Assembly (NCBI RefSeq): GCF_011764565.1
Contig: NZ_AP022871.1
Location: 6,944,320-7,008,319, forward strand
DNA: 64,000 nt
Direction of reading: 5' to 3'
Source: Phytohabitans suffuscus
GTDB taxonomy: Bacteria > Actinomycetota > Actinomycetes > Mycobacteriales > Micromonosporaceae
The notes under the pieces are model-generated. The model saw only the letters and a list, made by a program, of their open reading frames with translations, was not told where the DNA came from and ran no database searches. Below, piece after piece: positions 42,491 through 52,147 of this stretch. The position numbers and the translations under genes were made by a program. Each line of letters opens with the position of its first letter. Positions within the stretch are counted from its first letter, which is position 1.

Positions 42491-45400
42491 CTAGTAGGTC
42501 GCGGCGGTCCGGCGGTCCTCGCCTGCGCGATCAGCCCGCGGGCAGCGTGGCCGCCGGATCGTTCGTGCGCCCGCCCTCGGGCTGCTGGTGAGCGGCGGGG
42601 GCGGAAGCTCGGCCAGGAACGCGTCGAGCGGCTGTCCTGGGGCATCCGCCGCGGCCGCGAGAACGGCGTGGAAGTGGTTGAGCATCTGGCGGGCGGTGGC
42701 GGCCTCGAACACATCCGCGTTGTACTCCATCAACACCGTGATCCGGCCGTCCGCGTCCGCGCCGCCGTCACGGGGCCGCTGCTCGGCGTGCGGCTGCACG
42801 ATGATGTTCAGGTCGAACTTGGCCGTCCTGTTGTGCACGCCGACCACGTCGATGGACAGTCCGGAGGCCGCGAGCCGGGGCATCGGCGTGTCGAGGAACG
42901 TGAACGTCACCTGGCACAGTGGCATGTGCGCCCGGCTGCGCTTGGGGCGCAGGACCTCGACCAGCTTCTCGAACGGCATGTCCTGGTGCGCGTACATCCG
43001 CAGGCATGCCTCCCGGACGCGGTCCAGCAGGCCGGCGAACGACGGGTTGCCGGACATCCGGGCACGCAGCAGCACCGTATTGATCAACATGCCCAGCAGG
43101 TTCTCCGCCTCGGGCCGTTGCCGGTTCGCCACCCCGACGCCGACCAGCATGTCGTCCTGGCCGCTGTACCGGTAGAGGAGGGTGGCGAAGGCGGAGACCA
43201 TCGTCATGAACAGGGTGGCGCCGCGCTCCCGGCTGAGCCCGCGCAAGGCCGCGCCCAGCCTCCCGTCGATCACCAGTGTCTCCAGGCCGCCGGCGAACGT
43301 CAGCACCGGTGGGTACGGACGGTCGGTGGGCAGGGCGAGTGTGTGCGGCGCGCCGGACAGCTCACGGGTCCAGAAGGCGATCAGGTCGTCAAGTACCCGG
43401 CCGCTCATCGCGCGGCGCTGCCAGTGCGCGTAGTCCGCGAACTGTACGGGCAGCTCGGGCAGGCGCGGCTCGCGGCCGGTACGCAGCGCTTCGTACAACT
43501 CCAGGAAGTCGCGCAGGAACACACCCTGTGCCCAGCCGTCGTGGATGAGATGGTGCTCGATGACGACCAGCACGTGTTCGGACGGGCCGAAGCAGGCCAG
43601 GGTGAGCCGGATCAGCGGGCCGTCGGCCAGGTTGAACGGGGTCCGCCCGGCCTCCAGGATCATGTGCTGTATCCGGTCTTCGCGCTCGTCACCGGGTACC
43701 TCGCGAAGGTCGACGGTGGCGAGCGGGATGCCGCGCGGCGGATGGACCACCTGCACCGCCTCTCCGTCGATGTCGGTGAATGTGGTGCGCAGCATCTCGT
43801 GCCGCCGTTCGAGCGCGGCGAGGGTCCGGACCAGGATCTCGGGATCGAAGTCACCACGGATGCGCAACGCCCGAGGCACGTTGTAGGCGGTCGACTCGGG
43901 TGCCAGCATCTGCAGGAACCAGATGCGCTCCTGCACGAACGACAGCGGTAGCGGCTGGTCTCGCGGCACGGGCCGCGGTGGCGGCAGTTCCGGTGCGCCG
44001 GACGCGCCGCGGGCGACAAGCTCCGCGAGCCCGGCCGGTGTCGGTGTCTCGAACAGCGCGCGCAGCGGGATGTCCACCTGGAAGCGGTCCCGGATCCGCG
44101 CGAGCACCTTGGTCGCCAGTAACGAGTGACCGCCACGGCCGAAGAAGTCGTCGTCCACGCCGACCGCGGTCAGGCCCAGTACCTCGGCGAACGTGTCGAC
44201 CAGGAACTGTTCGACGGGGGTGCGGGCGCCGGTTCGCCCGCGCGGCCCGGCGGCCGCCGCCGGTGCTGGCAACGCCGCCACGTCGACCTTCCCGTTGTGG
44301 TTGAGCGGGAACGACGGGACGGTCACGAACGCCGAGGGCACCATGTACTCGGGCAGCCGCCGTCGCAGCGCGGTGCGCACCGCGACAGTGTCCGGTGCGG
44401 TGGACCCGGCGCTGACCAGGTAACCGACGAGCTGGCGGGGGTTCTCGCGCAGCACCACCAGCGCGTCGGCGATCTCGGGTAGATCACGGAGGACCGACTC
44501 GATCTCCCCGGGCTCCACCCGGTACCCGCGCAGTTTGACCTGCCGGTCGGCCCGGCCCTGGGAGACCAGTTCGCCGTCCTCTGTGAAGCAGGCCAGGTCG
44601 CCGGTACGGTACAGCCTGCTCCCGCTCGCGAACGGATGCGGGACGAAGGACTGCGCTGTCAGTCCGGGGCGGTTGAGGTACCCGTCCGCCAGACCCACGC
44701 CGCCGAGGTACAGTTCGCCCACCACGCCGGCCGGTACCGGCCGGCGCAGCCGGTCGAGCACGTACGCGGTCGCGCCTGGTATCGGCCGGCCGATCGGCAC
44801 CTCACCCGGGGCGTCGAATCCGGTCAGGTCGCGGGTGACCGCGACGATGGTGGCCTCGGTAGGGCCGTAGCTGTTGATCAGACGGACCCGGGTACCGACG
44901 TGCGCGTGCCACGACCGCGCCAGGTCCGGTACGGCCCGCTCACCTCCGATGACCACGAGCCGCAGCATTGACGGTACGGGTGTCCCCGTCCCGGTGATGC
45001 CCACCACGAGCTCGTGCCAGTACGCCGTCGGCAGGTCCAGCACGGTGATCGCCCATCGCGCGCATTGGGCCAGGAACGCTCCAGGCGAGCTGAGCATCCG
45101 GTCGTTGCGCAGGACCAGGGTCGCCCCGCTGGACAGCGCCGCGTAGATCTCCTCTCCGCTGGCGTCGAACCCGAGGGAGGCGAACTGGAGCACCCGGTCG
45201 CCGGCGGACATGGCCAGGTTTCCGGCGGCGAAGCGCACGTAGTTGGCCAGCGACCGGTGGCTTACCACGACGCCCTTGGGGGCTCCGCTCGAGCCGGAGG
45301 TGTAGAGGACGTAGGCTGGGCTGCCGTCGGCGATCCGCTGGCTCAGGTTGTCAGTACGCTGCCGGGCCAGGGCGGGCTCGCCGTCCAGCAGGACCGCCGC

Positions 45401-48400
45401 GACACCGTCGGGCAGCTGCCCGACCAGCCGCCGCTGGCTCAGCACGATGGCTACACCGGCCTCGGCGAACGTCGCGGCGATGCGGTCGTGGGGGTGGGCG
45501 GGGTCGGCCGGGACGTATGCGGCGCCGGACTTGAGCACGGCCAGCAGGGCCACGATCATTTCCGGTGAGCGGTCCAGGCAAAGCCCGATCCGCGCCCCCT
45601 GGCCGATCCCTTGGTGGGTCAGCAGATGGGCGACGCGGTTCGCGCGCTCGTTCAGGTCCCGGTACGTCAGGTCGCCGCCTTCACCGGTGACCGCCACCGC
45701 GTCCGGTGTGGCCGCCGCCTGCCGCTCGATCAGCGCGGGTACCGTGACGCCCGGCTGGTGGCCGCTCCCGGTGGCGCTCCACACGGCGAGGATGCGGTGC
45801 CGCTCCGCCCCGTCGAGCATCGCCACCGCACTGGCCGGCTGCTCGACGTCGTCGGCGATCGCCGCCACGATGTTCGCGAAGTGCCCCATCATCCGGCGGG
45901 CCGCGCCGTCATCGAGCAGCCCGGTGCGATACCGGAACGTGGCAAACAGCAGGTCATCGATCTCGACCAGGCTCAGGTGCAGGTCCACGGGCGCCTCGTG
46001 CAGCGGTACCGGTACCGGCTCGGCCACTAGTTCGGCGAACGGGCACCGGATACCGGGTTCCCCCGCGGCCAGCGGCGCGAGGTGGTCGGCGCCGCTGGCC
46101 GGCCGCCGGTTGAGGATGAACAGCGTTCGGAACAGCGGGGCGCCCGGCCGCCGATCGGTGGCGAGCAGGTGCAGCGGGTACGTCTGGTGCTCCAGCGCGC
46201 CGATCACGCGGCGGCGTACCTGGGCGAGTACCTCCCGCACGGATTCACCGCCGTCCAGCCGGCTACGAATCGCCACCGGGTTCATGCAGTACCCGACGAC
46301 GCGCTCGAACTCGGGCCGCCCGCGCCCGGCCATCGGTGTACCGATCAGGAGGTCGTCCTGCCCGGTGTACCTGTGCAGCAGCAGTTGGTACGCGGCGAGC
46401 AGCAGCATGTATGGCGTGACGCCCTCGGCCCGCGCCCGCTGCCGGACGCGGCGGGTCAACGCCTCGTCCAGTCGGAGGCGGCAGGTGCCCGCGCGCGCCG
46501 GTGCACCGGGCACCGCACCAGTCTCCACGTGCGGCAGCGGCAGCTCCTCGACCGCATCGCGCAGTTCCTCTGCCCAGTAGGCGCGCAGCGCGCGCCCGCT
46601 GTCGCCGGTGAGTGCGCGTTCCCGCCAGGCGACCACGTCGGCGTACGACGGAGGTCGCGGCGGCAGAGCCGCGGCCGGGTCGTCCGGCCCGCCCGCCGCA
46701 TACAGCGTTTCGAGTTCCTGTACCAGCGTGGACATCGACAAGAAGTCGATGACGATGTGATGCGCCACCGCCAGCATGACGGTCTCGCCCGGTGCGGTGT
46801 GGTACAGGTCGACCCGCAGGAGCGGACCTGACGCCAGGTCGAAGGGCTCGTTGGCGGCGTCACTGAGCGGGCCGGTCAGGTCCGGGCCGGTGACCGCGCG
46901 GGCGTCGTGCTCGAGCAGGAGGGCCGTGCCGGTCGCGGAGACCCGTGCCACAGGTTCGCCGTCGTGGGATTCGAACGTGGTACGCAGCACCGCGTGGCGG
47001 GCCACCAGCCCGTCCAGCGCCCTGCGCAGCGCGGCCACGTCGAGCCGGCCGTGGAGTCGCAGCGCGAGCGCGACGTTGTGCTCGGCGCTGCCGGGCGCCA
47101 GTTGGTGCAGGAACCACAAGGCGCGCTGGCCATCCGAGGGTGCGGCCTCGGTGACGCCGGTATCCGGTTCCGGCGTGGCGGTCCGTCCCACCTCGGGCCG
47201 CGTGGCGTCCGCGGGCTCGGGGATCACCCCGCCCGGGTGCGCGGCAAGCTCCCCGTCCAAGCGGCGGACGATGCCGGCCAAACTCGCCGAGCCGGTAAGT
47301 TCGGCCAGGGGCAGTGTCACCCCCAGGTCCGCCTGGATCCCCTGCTGGATGTCGACCACCGCGAGCGAGTCCGCGCCGAGCGCCAGCAGCGGCTGGTCCA
47401 GGTCGATCTCACCGGGTACCACACCGCAGGTCGCGCCGATGCGCTGGCAGAGGTACTCCTGGAGCAGGGCGAGGCGTCCGGCCGGCGGCGCGGCAGCCAG
47501 GGACGCCCGGTCCAGCCGGACTTCGCCGGCCCCGCCTGCGGGCAGGTCCACGACCCGGCCGGCCAGCTCGCCCGAGGCGTACCAGCGGGCACAGAGGCCA
47601 CGCTGCACCTTGCCGCTGGAGGTCTTCGGGATGCCACCCGGGCGCAGCAGCACCACGGTTCGGAGCTGTACATCGTGTTCGCGTGCCACCTCGACCCGTA
47701 CCGCGCGCGCCACCTCGCCGACGTCCACCTCACCGGCCCGGGCCGCCAGCTCCCAGGCCACCACGAGCCGGTCCTGGCCGCCACCGTCCGGCGCGGTGAA
47801 CGCCGCCCCGCATCCCGGTCGCAGCGCCGGGTGACTGCGTTCGGCGGTCCACTCGATGTCCTGCGGGTAGTGGTTGCGCCCGTGTATGACGATCAGGTCC
47901 TTCAGCCGACCGGTGATGTACAACTGGCCGCCGTCCCGGACCAGGCCCAGGTCACCGGTGCGCAGGAAGGGCCCTTCGCCGGTACCGGCCAGGCGGCCCT
48001 GGAACACCTCCCGCGACTCGTCCGGGCGCGACCAGTACGACCGTGCGACGCTGGGGCCGGCCACCCAGACCTCACCGACCTGGCCAGGCAGGCACCGCTC
48101 GCGCGTCACCGCATCGACGATCTCCACCCGCTGGTCGGCGGCGGGGCGCCCGCACGACACGAGCCGACCCGTCCCCGTCCCGTCGGTACCGGGCGGCGGC
48201 GCGGCGGTCCCCGACCACGGGACCCCTCCGGTGACGATGAGGGTGGCTTCGGCCAGCCCGTAGCAGGGGAGGAAGGCTTCGCGCCGGAACCCCGACTCCT
48301 CGAACGCCGCCGCGAAGCGCTCGAGGGTCTCCGGCCGTACCGGCTCCGCGCCGTTGAACGCCATGCGCCAGGTGCGCAGGTCGAGCCCTGCTCTCTCCTC

Positions 48401-49258
48401 GCTGGCGGTTCTCCGGACACAGAGGTCGTAGGCGAAGTTGGGACCGCCGCTCGCGGTCGCCCTGTACCGCGATACCGCCTCCAGCCACCGCGACGGGCGC
48501 TCCAGGAAGTGGCTGGGCGACATCAGGGTGATCGGGAAGCCGCCGTACAACGGCTGGATGATCCCGCCGATCAGCCCCATGTCGTGGTACGGCGGCAGCC
48601 ACGCGAGCGCCTGGGTTTCCGGGGAGCTGCCGAAGAACTGTTGGATCAGGCCGGAGTTGTGCAGGAGGTTCCCGTGGCTGAGGACAACTCCGCGGGGTGT
48701 GGCCGTCGAGCCGGACGTGTACTGGAGGAACGCGGTCGAGTCGGCGTCGATGGCCGGCGGTCCCCAGGCGTGCCCGAGCTCCGCCGGTATCCCATCCGTC
48801 GGTACAAGCGCGGGCAAGCCCGATCCTGCTCGGGCCTGGGCCAGTGCCTCGATGGTCGCCACGATTCCGGAGGTGGTGAGCGTGACGAGCGGCCGGGCGT
48901 CCCGGACGATGGCCGCGAGCCGGTCGAGCCCGCGCTCCAGCCGGGCCGGGTCGGGCGGGTACGCCGGCACGGCGAGGGTACCGGCGTAGAGGCAGCCGAA
49001 GAAGGCCGTGATGTATTCCAGGCCCGGGGGATACAGCAGGATGGCGCGCTCGCCCCGGGCACCGAGGTCCACCAGTCGGGCCGAAACCGCCCTGGCCGCG
49101 CGGTCGAGCTCGGCATAGGTGAGCGTGGCCTCGTCGCGCTCGCCGTCCCGCAGGAACCGGTACGCGAGCCGATCGGGCTGGTGCTCGGCACGCCAGCGCA
49201 GCAGCGCGACGACCGTGCCGTGACGCGGTGCCGATCCGGCCTGTTCAGCGTGTTTCAC
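42491..49258 (-). CDS. NRPS: FAAL-ACP-C-A-PCP-C
   Basis: The 2255-residue protein starts at GTG 49256-49258 (VKHAEQAGSAPRHGTVVALL) with GGAGG nine bases upstream. Domains: fatty-acyl-AMP ligase, residues 1-580 (ILLYPPGLEYITAFFGCLYAGTLAVPAYPP, LQYTSGSTATPRGVVLSHGN, IHGRNHYPQDIEWT); ACP with attachment Ser near 630 (LGADSLAVVDI); condensation domain about 709-1150 (HHIVIDFLS); adenylation domain about 1176-1656 (YVLYTSGSSGAPKGVVVSH, SYGPTEATI, LYRTGDLACF, NHNGKVD); PCP with Ser near 1709 (RGGHSLLATKVL); second condensation domain from about 1766 (HHLIHDG) to the end. There is no thioesterase and no A domain after the last C. It should activate an acyl starter, add one amino acid and hand on to a partner in trans, probably the A-T protein at 56539-58914. 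The A domain has the uncommon DLPTAYWHEL motif. The frame appears intact. Confidence 0.95.
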   Translation of the reverse strand: MKHAEQAGSAPRHGTVVALLRWRAEHQPDRLAYRFLRDGERDEATLTYAELDRAARAVSARLVDLGARGERAILLYPPGLEYITAFFGCLYAGTLAVPAYPPDPARLERGLDRLAAIVRDARPLVTLTTSGIVATIEALAQARAGSGLPALVPTDGIPAELGHAWGPPAIDADSTAFLQYTSGSTATPRGVVLSHGNLLHNSGLIQQFFGSSPETQALAWLPPYHDMGLIGGIIQPLYGGFPITLMSPSHFLERPSRWLEAVSRYRATASGGPNFAYDLCVRRTASEERAGLDLRTWRMAFNGAEPVRPETLERFAAAFEESGFRREAFLPCYGLAEATLIVTGGVPWSGTAAPPPGTDGTGTGRLVSCGRPAADQRVEIVDAVTRERCLPGQVGEVWVAGPSVARSYWSRPDESREVFQGRLAGTGEGPFLRTGDLGLVRDGGQLYITGRLKDLIVIHGRNHYPQDIEWTAERSHPALRPGCGAAFTAPDGGGQDRLVVAWELAARAGEVDVGEVARAVRVEVAREHDVQLRTVVLLRPGGIPKTSSGKVQRGLCARWYASGELAGRVVDLPAGGAGEVRLDRASLAAAPPAGRLALLQEYLCQRIGATCGVVPGEIDLDQPLLALGADSLAVVDIQQGIQADLGVTLPLAELTGSASLAGIVRRLDGELAAHPGGVIPEPADATRPEVGRTATPEPDTGVTEAAPSDGQRALWFLHQLAPGSAEHNVALALRLHGRLDVAALRRALDGLVARHAVLRTTFESHDGEPVARVSATGTALLLEHDARAVTGPDLTGPLSDAANEPFDLASGPLLRVDLYHTAPGETVMLAVAHHIVIDFLSMSTLVQELETLYAAGGPDDPAAALPPRPPSYADVVAWRERALTGDSGRALRAYWAEELRDAVEELPLPHVETGAVPGAPARAGTCRLRLDEALTRRVRQRARAEGVTPYMLLLAAYQLLLHRYTGQDDLLIGTPMAGRGRPEFERVVGYCMNPVAIRSRLDGGESVREVLAQVRRRVIGALEHQTYPLHLLATDRRPGAPLFRTLFILNRRPASGADHLAPLAAGEPGIRCPFAELVAEPVPVPLHEAPVDLHLSLVEIDDLLFATFRYRTGLLDDGAARRMMGHFANIVAAIADDVEQPASAVAMLDGAERHRILAVWSATGSGHQPGVTVPALIERQAAATPDAVAVTGEGGDLTYRDLNERANRVAHLLTHQGIGQGARIGLCLDRSPEMIVALLAVLKSGAAYVPADPAHPHDRIAATFAEAGVAIVLSQRRLVGQLPDGVAAVLLDGEPALARQRTDNLSQRIADGSPAYVLYTSGSSGAPKGVVVSHRSLANYVRFAAGNLAMSAGDRVLQFASLGFDASGEEIYAALSSGATLVLRNDRMLSSPGAFLAQCARWAITVLDLPTAYWHELVVGITGTGTPVPSMLRLVVIGGERAVPDLARSWHAHVGTRVRLINSYGPTEATIVAVTRDLTGFDAPGEVPIGRPIPGATAYVLDRLRRPVPAGVVGELYLGGVGLADGYLNRPGLTAQSFVPHPFASGSRLYRTGDLACFTEDGELVSQGRADRQVKLRGYRVEPGEIESVLRDLPEIADALVVLRENPRQLVGYLVSAGSTAPDTVAVRTALRRRLPEYMVPSAFVTVPSFPLNHNGKVDVAALPAPAAAAGPRGRTGARTPVEQFLVDTFAEVLGLTAVGVDDDFFGRGGHSLLATKVLARIRDRFQVDIPLRALFETPTPAGLAELVARGASGAPELPPPRPVPRDQPLPLSFVQERIWFLQMLAPESTAYNVPRALRIRGDFDPEILVRTLAALERRHEMLRTTFTDIDGEAVQVVHPPRGIPLATVDLREVPGDEREDRIQHMILEAGRTPFNLADGPLIRLTLACFGPSEHVLVVIEHHLIHDGWAQGVFLRDFLELYEALRTGREPRLPELPVQFADYAHWQRRAMSGRVLDDLIAFWTRELSGAPHTLALPTDRPYPPVLTFAGGLETLVIDGRLGAALRGLSRERGATLFMTMVSAFATLLYRYSGQDDMLVGVGVANRQRPEAENLLGMLINTVLLRARMSGNPSFAGLLDRVREACLRMYAHQDMPFEKLVEVLRPKRSRAHMPLCQVTFTFLDTPMPRLAASGLSIDVVGVHNRTAKFDLNIIVQPHAEQRPRDGGADADGRITVLMEYNADVFEAATARQMLNHFHAVLAAAADAPGQPLDAFLAELPPPPLTSSPRAGARTIRRPRCPRADRAGEDRRTAATY

Positions 49259-49347
49259 GGCGAGAATCCTCCGCGTGGTGGGAAACGTTGAATCGCATGC
49301 TGCTTTCCGCCACGCGCCACCGCAGCCAGCGGGTGCGAGCGCTCTGA

Positions 49348-51153
49348 CTATTGGCACACCGCGTACGCCTGGCGACCGCGCGGGCCGGCGGCGGCACGCA
49401 CGAAGCCGTTGACGTGGTCGACACCGACGGCACAAACCTTGCCGAGCGTGGATTCCGGCACCACGTCGAGCCGGTGACCCTTCTTCTCAAGCCAGGCAAG
49501 AACCAACGGATCGAACGAGCGCTCCACGACGACGACACCCGGTCGCGATGCGCGGGGCGCGAACGACTGCGGAAAGTGGTCGATGTGAAAGGCGGGAATC
49601 TCGGTCGCCGCCTGCAGATCGAGTCCGAACTCCGCGACGGCGAGGAACGCCTCGAGCGTCCACTGGTCCTGCTGGTCACCGCCCGGCGTGCCGAATGCCA
49701 GGAAGGGCTCACCTTCGCGGAGAACGATGCTGGGACTCAACGTCGTGCGGGGACGCCTCCCCGGCGCGAGCGAACTCGGGTGTCCCTCGGTGAGCCACGC
49801 CGTCTGGCCGCGCGTGCCGAGCGCGAAGCCCAGACCCGGTACCACGGGCGAACTCTTGAGCCATCCACCGCTGGGGACGGCGACCACCAGGTTTCCCGCG
49901 CTGTCCACGACCGCGACGGTGCAGGTGTTACCGGCGCCTGCGCGGGATGCGATCGGACCGACGGTGGGCAGGCCGCTGCGGAGGTGAGCCATCCACTCCG
50001 GTACCCCCGCCATCGACTGTTCCGGTTCAGCCCGCGGGATCCAGGGCTCGCGGTCACCTGGCCGGCCAGGCTGGGGGTCGACGGCCGCGTACTCACCGAT
50101 CAGCGAACGCCGCAGCGCCGAGTAGGCCGGTGCCAACAGCTCGGCCATCGGCACCGGGGTGTCGTGCGGGTCCCCGTACCAAGCCTCACGGTCGGCGAAC
50201 GCGAGCTTCGCCGCCTCCGCGAGGGTATGGACATACTCAACGCTGCCCAAGCCCATGCTGCGGAGGTCGCAGCCCTCGAGTATCCCCAGCTGTTGCAGGA
50301 AGACCGGGCCCTGTGACCACGGTCCCGGCTTGAAGACGGAGAAATCGCCGTAGCGCAGTTCGCACGGCGCCTCCACGTCCGGCCGCCAGGTCGCGAGGTC
50401 GTCAGCGGACAACAGGCCGCTGTGCCGCCGGCCGGTCGAATCGAACACTTCGGTGGTTCGCAGAAAGCGGTCGATCGTCTCGGCGACGAAACCCCGGTAG
50501 AAGGCGGAGTGAGCTGCCTCGATCTGGGCCTCCCGATCGGCCGACGCCGCCTGCGCCTCGCGGACTATTCGTTCGAAGGTGTCAGCCAGCGCCTGGTTGC
50601 GCATCCGGGATCCTGCCGCCGGCACCGCACCGCCCGGCAGGTAGGTACGACCCGACTCGGTCCACTCTGTACGGAACAGCGGGGCCAGAGCCGCGATCGT
50701 CAGAGCCGCGCTCGGCAGCAGAGGGTAGCCGCGGGAGGCGTACCCGATCGCAGGCTCGAACACGGATGCCAGTGGCATCGTGCCGAACTCGGCGAGTAGG
50801 CGCAGCCAGGCCCCGAACGCTCCAGGCACCGACGCGGGGAGTACGCCCGCGGCGGGCATCTGCTTGATGCCGAGCGAGGCGAACGTGTCGATGGTTGCCG
50901 CCCGTGGCATCGGGCCCTGGCCACAGATGACTCTGACCGTCCCGGTGGAGCGGGAGTAGGCGGCTATCGTGACGTCGCCGCCCGGTCCGTTCGACTGGGG
51001 CTCTATCACCTGGAGGGCGAAGCCGGCGGCCACCGCCGCGTCGAAGGCGTTGCCACCACGGTCGAGGATCGCCATGCCGACGCTGGACGCGAGCCAGTGG
51101 GTCGACGCCACGCCGCCGAAGGATCCGATCAATGTAGGTCGAAGGACCGTCAT
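49348..51153 (-). CDS. Gamma-glutamyltransferase-fold protein (LmbA/Apd3-like candidate)
   Basis: The 601-residue protein starts at ATG 51151-51153, four bases after the TyrH-like stop. It has the Ntn-hydrolase GGT pattern: HWLASSVGMAILDRGGNAFDAAVAAGFALQVIEPQSNGPGGD, LAEAAKLAFADREAWYGDP, and the autoprocessing site AGAGNTCTVAVVDSAGNLV, where the usual TTH is NTC but the nucleophilic Thr remains. No signal peptide is evident, unlike glutathione-degrading GGTs. In lincomycin and related pathways a GGT homologue (LmbA) acts on 4-alkyl-proline intermediates; the neighbouring TyrH-like and VOC genes support that role here. That is inference from context. Confidence 0.88.
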   Translation of the reverse strand: MTVLRPTLIGSFGGVASTHWLASSVGMAILDRGGNAFDAAVAAGFALQVIEPQSNGPGGDVTIAAYSRSTGTVRVICGQGPMPRAATIDTFASLGIKQMPAAGVLPASVPGAFGAWLRLLAEFGTMPLASVFEPAIGYASRGYPLLPSAALTIAALAPLFRTEWTESGRTYLPGGAVPAAGSRMRNQALADTFERIVREAQAASADREAQIEAAHSAFYRGFVAETIDRFLRTTEVFDSTGRRHSGLLSADDLATWRPDVEAPCELRYGDFSVFKPGPWSQGPVFLQQLGILEGCDLRSMGLGSVEYVHTLAEAAKLAFADREAWYGDPHDTPVPMAELLAPAYSALRRSLIGEYAAVDPQPGRPGDREPWIPRAEPEQSMAGVPEWMAHLRSGLPTVGPIASRAGAGNTCTVAVVDSAGNLVVAVPSGGWLKSSPVVPGLGFALGTRGQTAWLTEGHPSSLAPGRRPRTTLSPSIVLREGEPFLAFGTPGGDQQDQWTLEAFLAVAEFGLDLQAATEIPAFHIDHFPQSFAPRASRPGVVVVERSFDPLVLAWLEKKGHRLDVVPESTLGKVCAVGVDHVNGFVRAAAGPRGRQAYAVCQ

Positions 51154-51157
51154 GGGC

Positions 51158-52147
51158 TTACACCTCGGCCGCGGTGTTACGGAGCGCCGACTGCAGCGGC
51201 TTGGCGAGCTCGGCAGGCGCGAGCTCGCCCGCACACCGCGCTACCTCGACCATGATTTCGACGAGGCTGTTCTCGCACCTGACCACCTCGGCCGTTTGCA
51301 GCTCGGCTGGCCGCTCGTCGGTGTCGTCCTCGGCGTACAGGCCGTTCGCGGTGATGTCCTGGGTGATGGCAACGAGCCGTCTGAGCAGCTGGGCCACTAC
51401 GTCATGCCGAAGGGCCGGGGCCCGCAGCGTGATGAAGTAGGTGTCGTAGATCATCCCCGCCACGCGGTGGTCGGGCCGGCGGACGGATGCCTCCCGCAGC
51501 AGCGACCTGCCGTCGGTGACGAGTTTCGCGGCCACCCCGTCGTGCACCGTCTGCAGCAGCGTGATGGCATCCAGAAGCTCACAGGTGTCCGCATTCCACA
51601 GCACCGACGGCTGGCGGCCGTGGAACAGCTCTCGGATGGGCCAGTAGTCCGGCGCCCAGCTGCCGCTGAAGGCTGGGTGCCGCAGCCGCATGCTCGGTCG
51701 TATCAGGACGTTGTAGATGCTGCGCGGACAAGAGCCGGTGTAGAGCAGCATCGCCGTGTAGCCGTCCACATACCGACGTATCGGTTCGAGTGCCTCGTAC
51801 GGCGAACGCCAACCGTGGTTCACGTCGTCGAGGAGTTGAGCGATCAGACGCCAGACGACGAAGCAGACCTGGTGCCCGGTGATCCACCGGAACCAGAAAA
51901 GCTCATCCGGCACGTCGCACCGTTCGACGTCGGGGGCCAGCACGCCACGCTCCGCGAGATTGTGAATGCGCCGGGAGGTCTCGGCGTAGGCACCGACCGA
52001 GGCGCCGCCCGCCAGGTCGTCGTGGACGGCGTCCGGGGATCCCGCGGGCGGGAGGACCAGCGGCTCAAGGCCGTAGGCGAACCCACCGAAGTCCCACCGC
52101 CCGGGGATTGGCAGGTCGCTCAATGCGCCACTCGCTACAGGCTTCAC
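51158..52147 (-). CDS. PrnB/SfmD/LmbB2-like haem-dependent hydroxylase, candidate L-tyrosine 3-hydroxylase
   Basis: The 329-residue protein starts at GTG 52145-52147, overlapping the VOC stop (GTGA). Sequence features match haem-dependent tyrosine hydroxylases of the PrnB-like superfamily: ELFWFRWITGHQVCFVVWRLIAQLLDD with a candidate haem-ligand His, GYTAMLLYTGSCPRSIYNVLIRPSMRLRHPAFSGSWAPDYWPIRELFHGR, and a C-terminal helix bundle. Such enzymes (LmbB2, SfmD, Orf13, HrmE) convert L-Tyr to L-DOPA with peroxide. Coupling to a VOC-fold protein reproduces the LmbB2-LmbB1 pair. The assignment rests on remembered family patterns, so the subfamily is less certain than the superfamily. Confidence 0.78.
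   Translation of the reverse strand: MKPVASGALSDLPIPGRWDFGGFAYGLEPLVLPPAGSPDAVHDDLAGGASVGAYAETSRRIHNLAERGVLAPDVERCDVPDELFWFRWITGHQVCFVVWRLIAQLLDDVNHGWRSPYEALEPIRRYVDGYTAMLLYTGSCPRSIYNVLIRPSMRLRHPAFSGSWAPDYWPIRELFHGRQPSVLWNADTCELLDAITLLQTVHDGVAAKLVTDGRSLLREASVRRPDHRVAGMIYDTYFITLRAPALRHDVVAQLLRRLVAITQDITANGLYAEDDTDERPAELQTAEVVRCENSLVEIMVEVARCAGELAPAELAKPLQSALRNTAAEV

Noticed and set aside
42386-49291. Long plus-strand open frames opposite the NRPS gene
   Set aside because: Their translations are rich in Arg, Gly, Gln and His without domains, as expected for antisense frames of very GC-rich coding DNA; the minus-strand NRPS domains are unambiguous.
49348-51153. Glutathione-degrading periplasmic gamma-glutamyltranspeptidase
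   Set aside because: No signal peptide is visible, the catalytic-site context is altered (NTCT) and the gene is embedded between biosynthetic genes of the alkyl-proline type.
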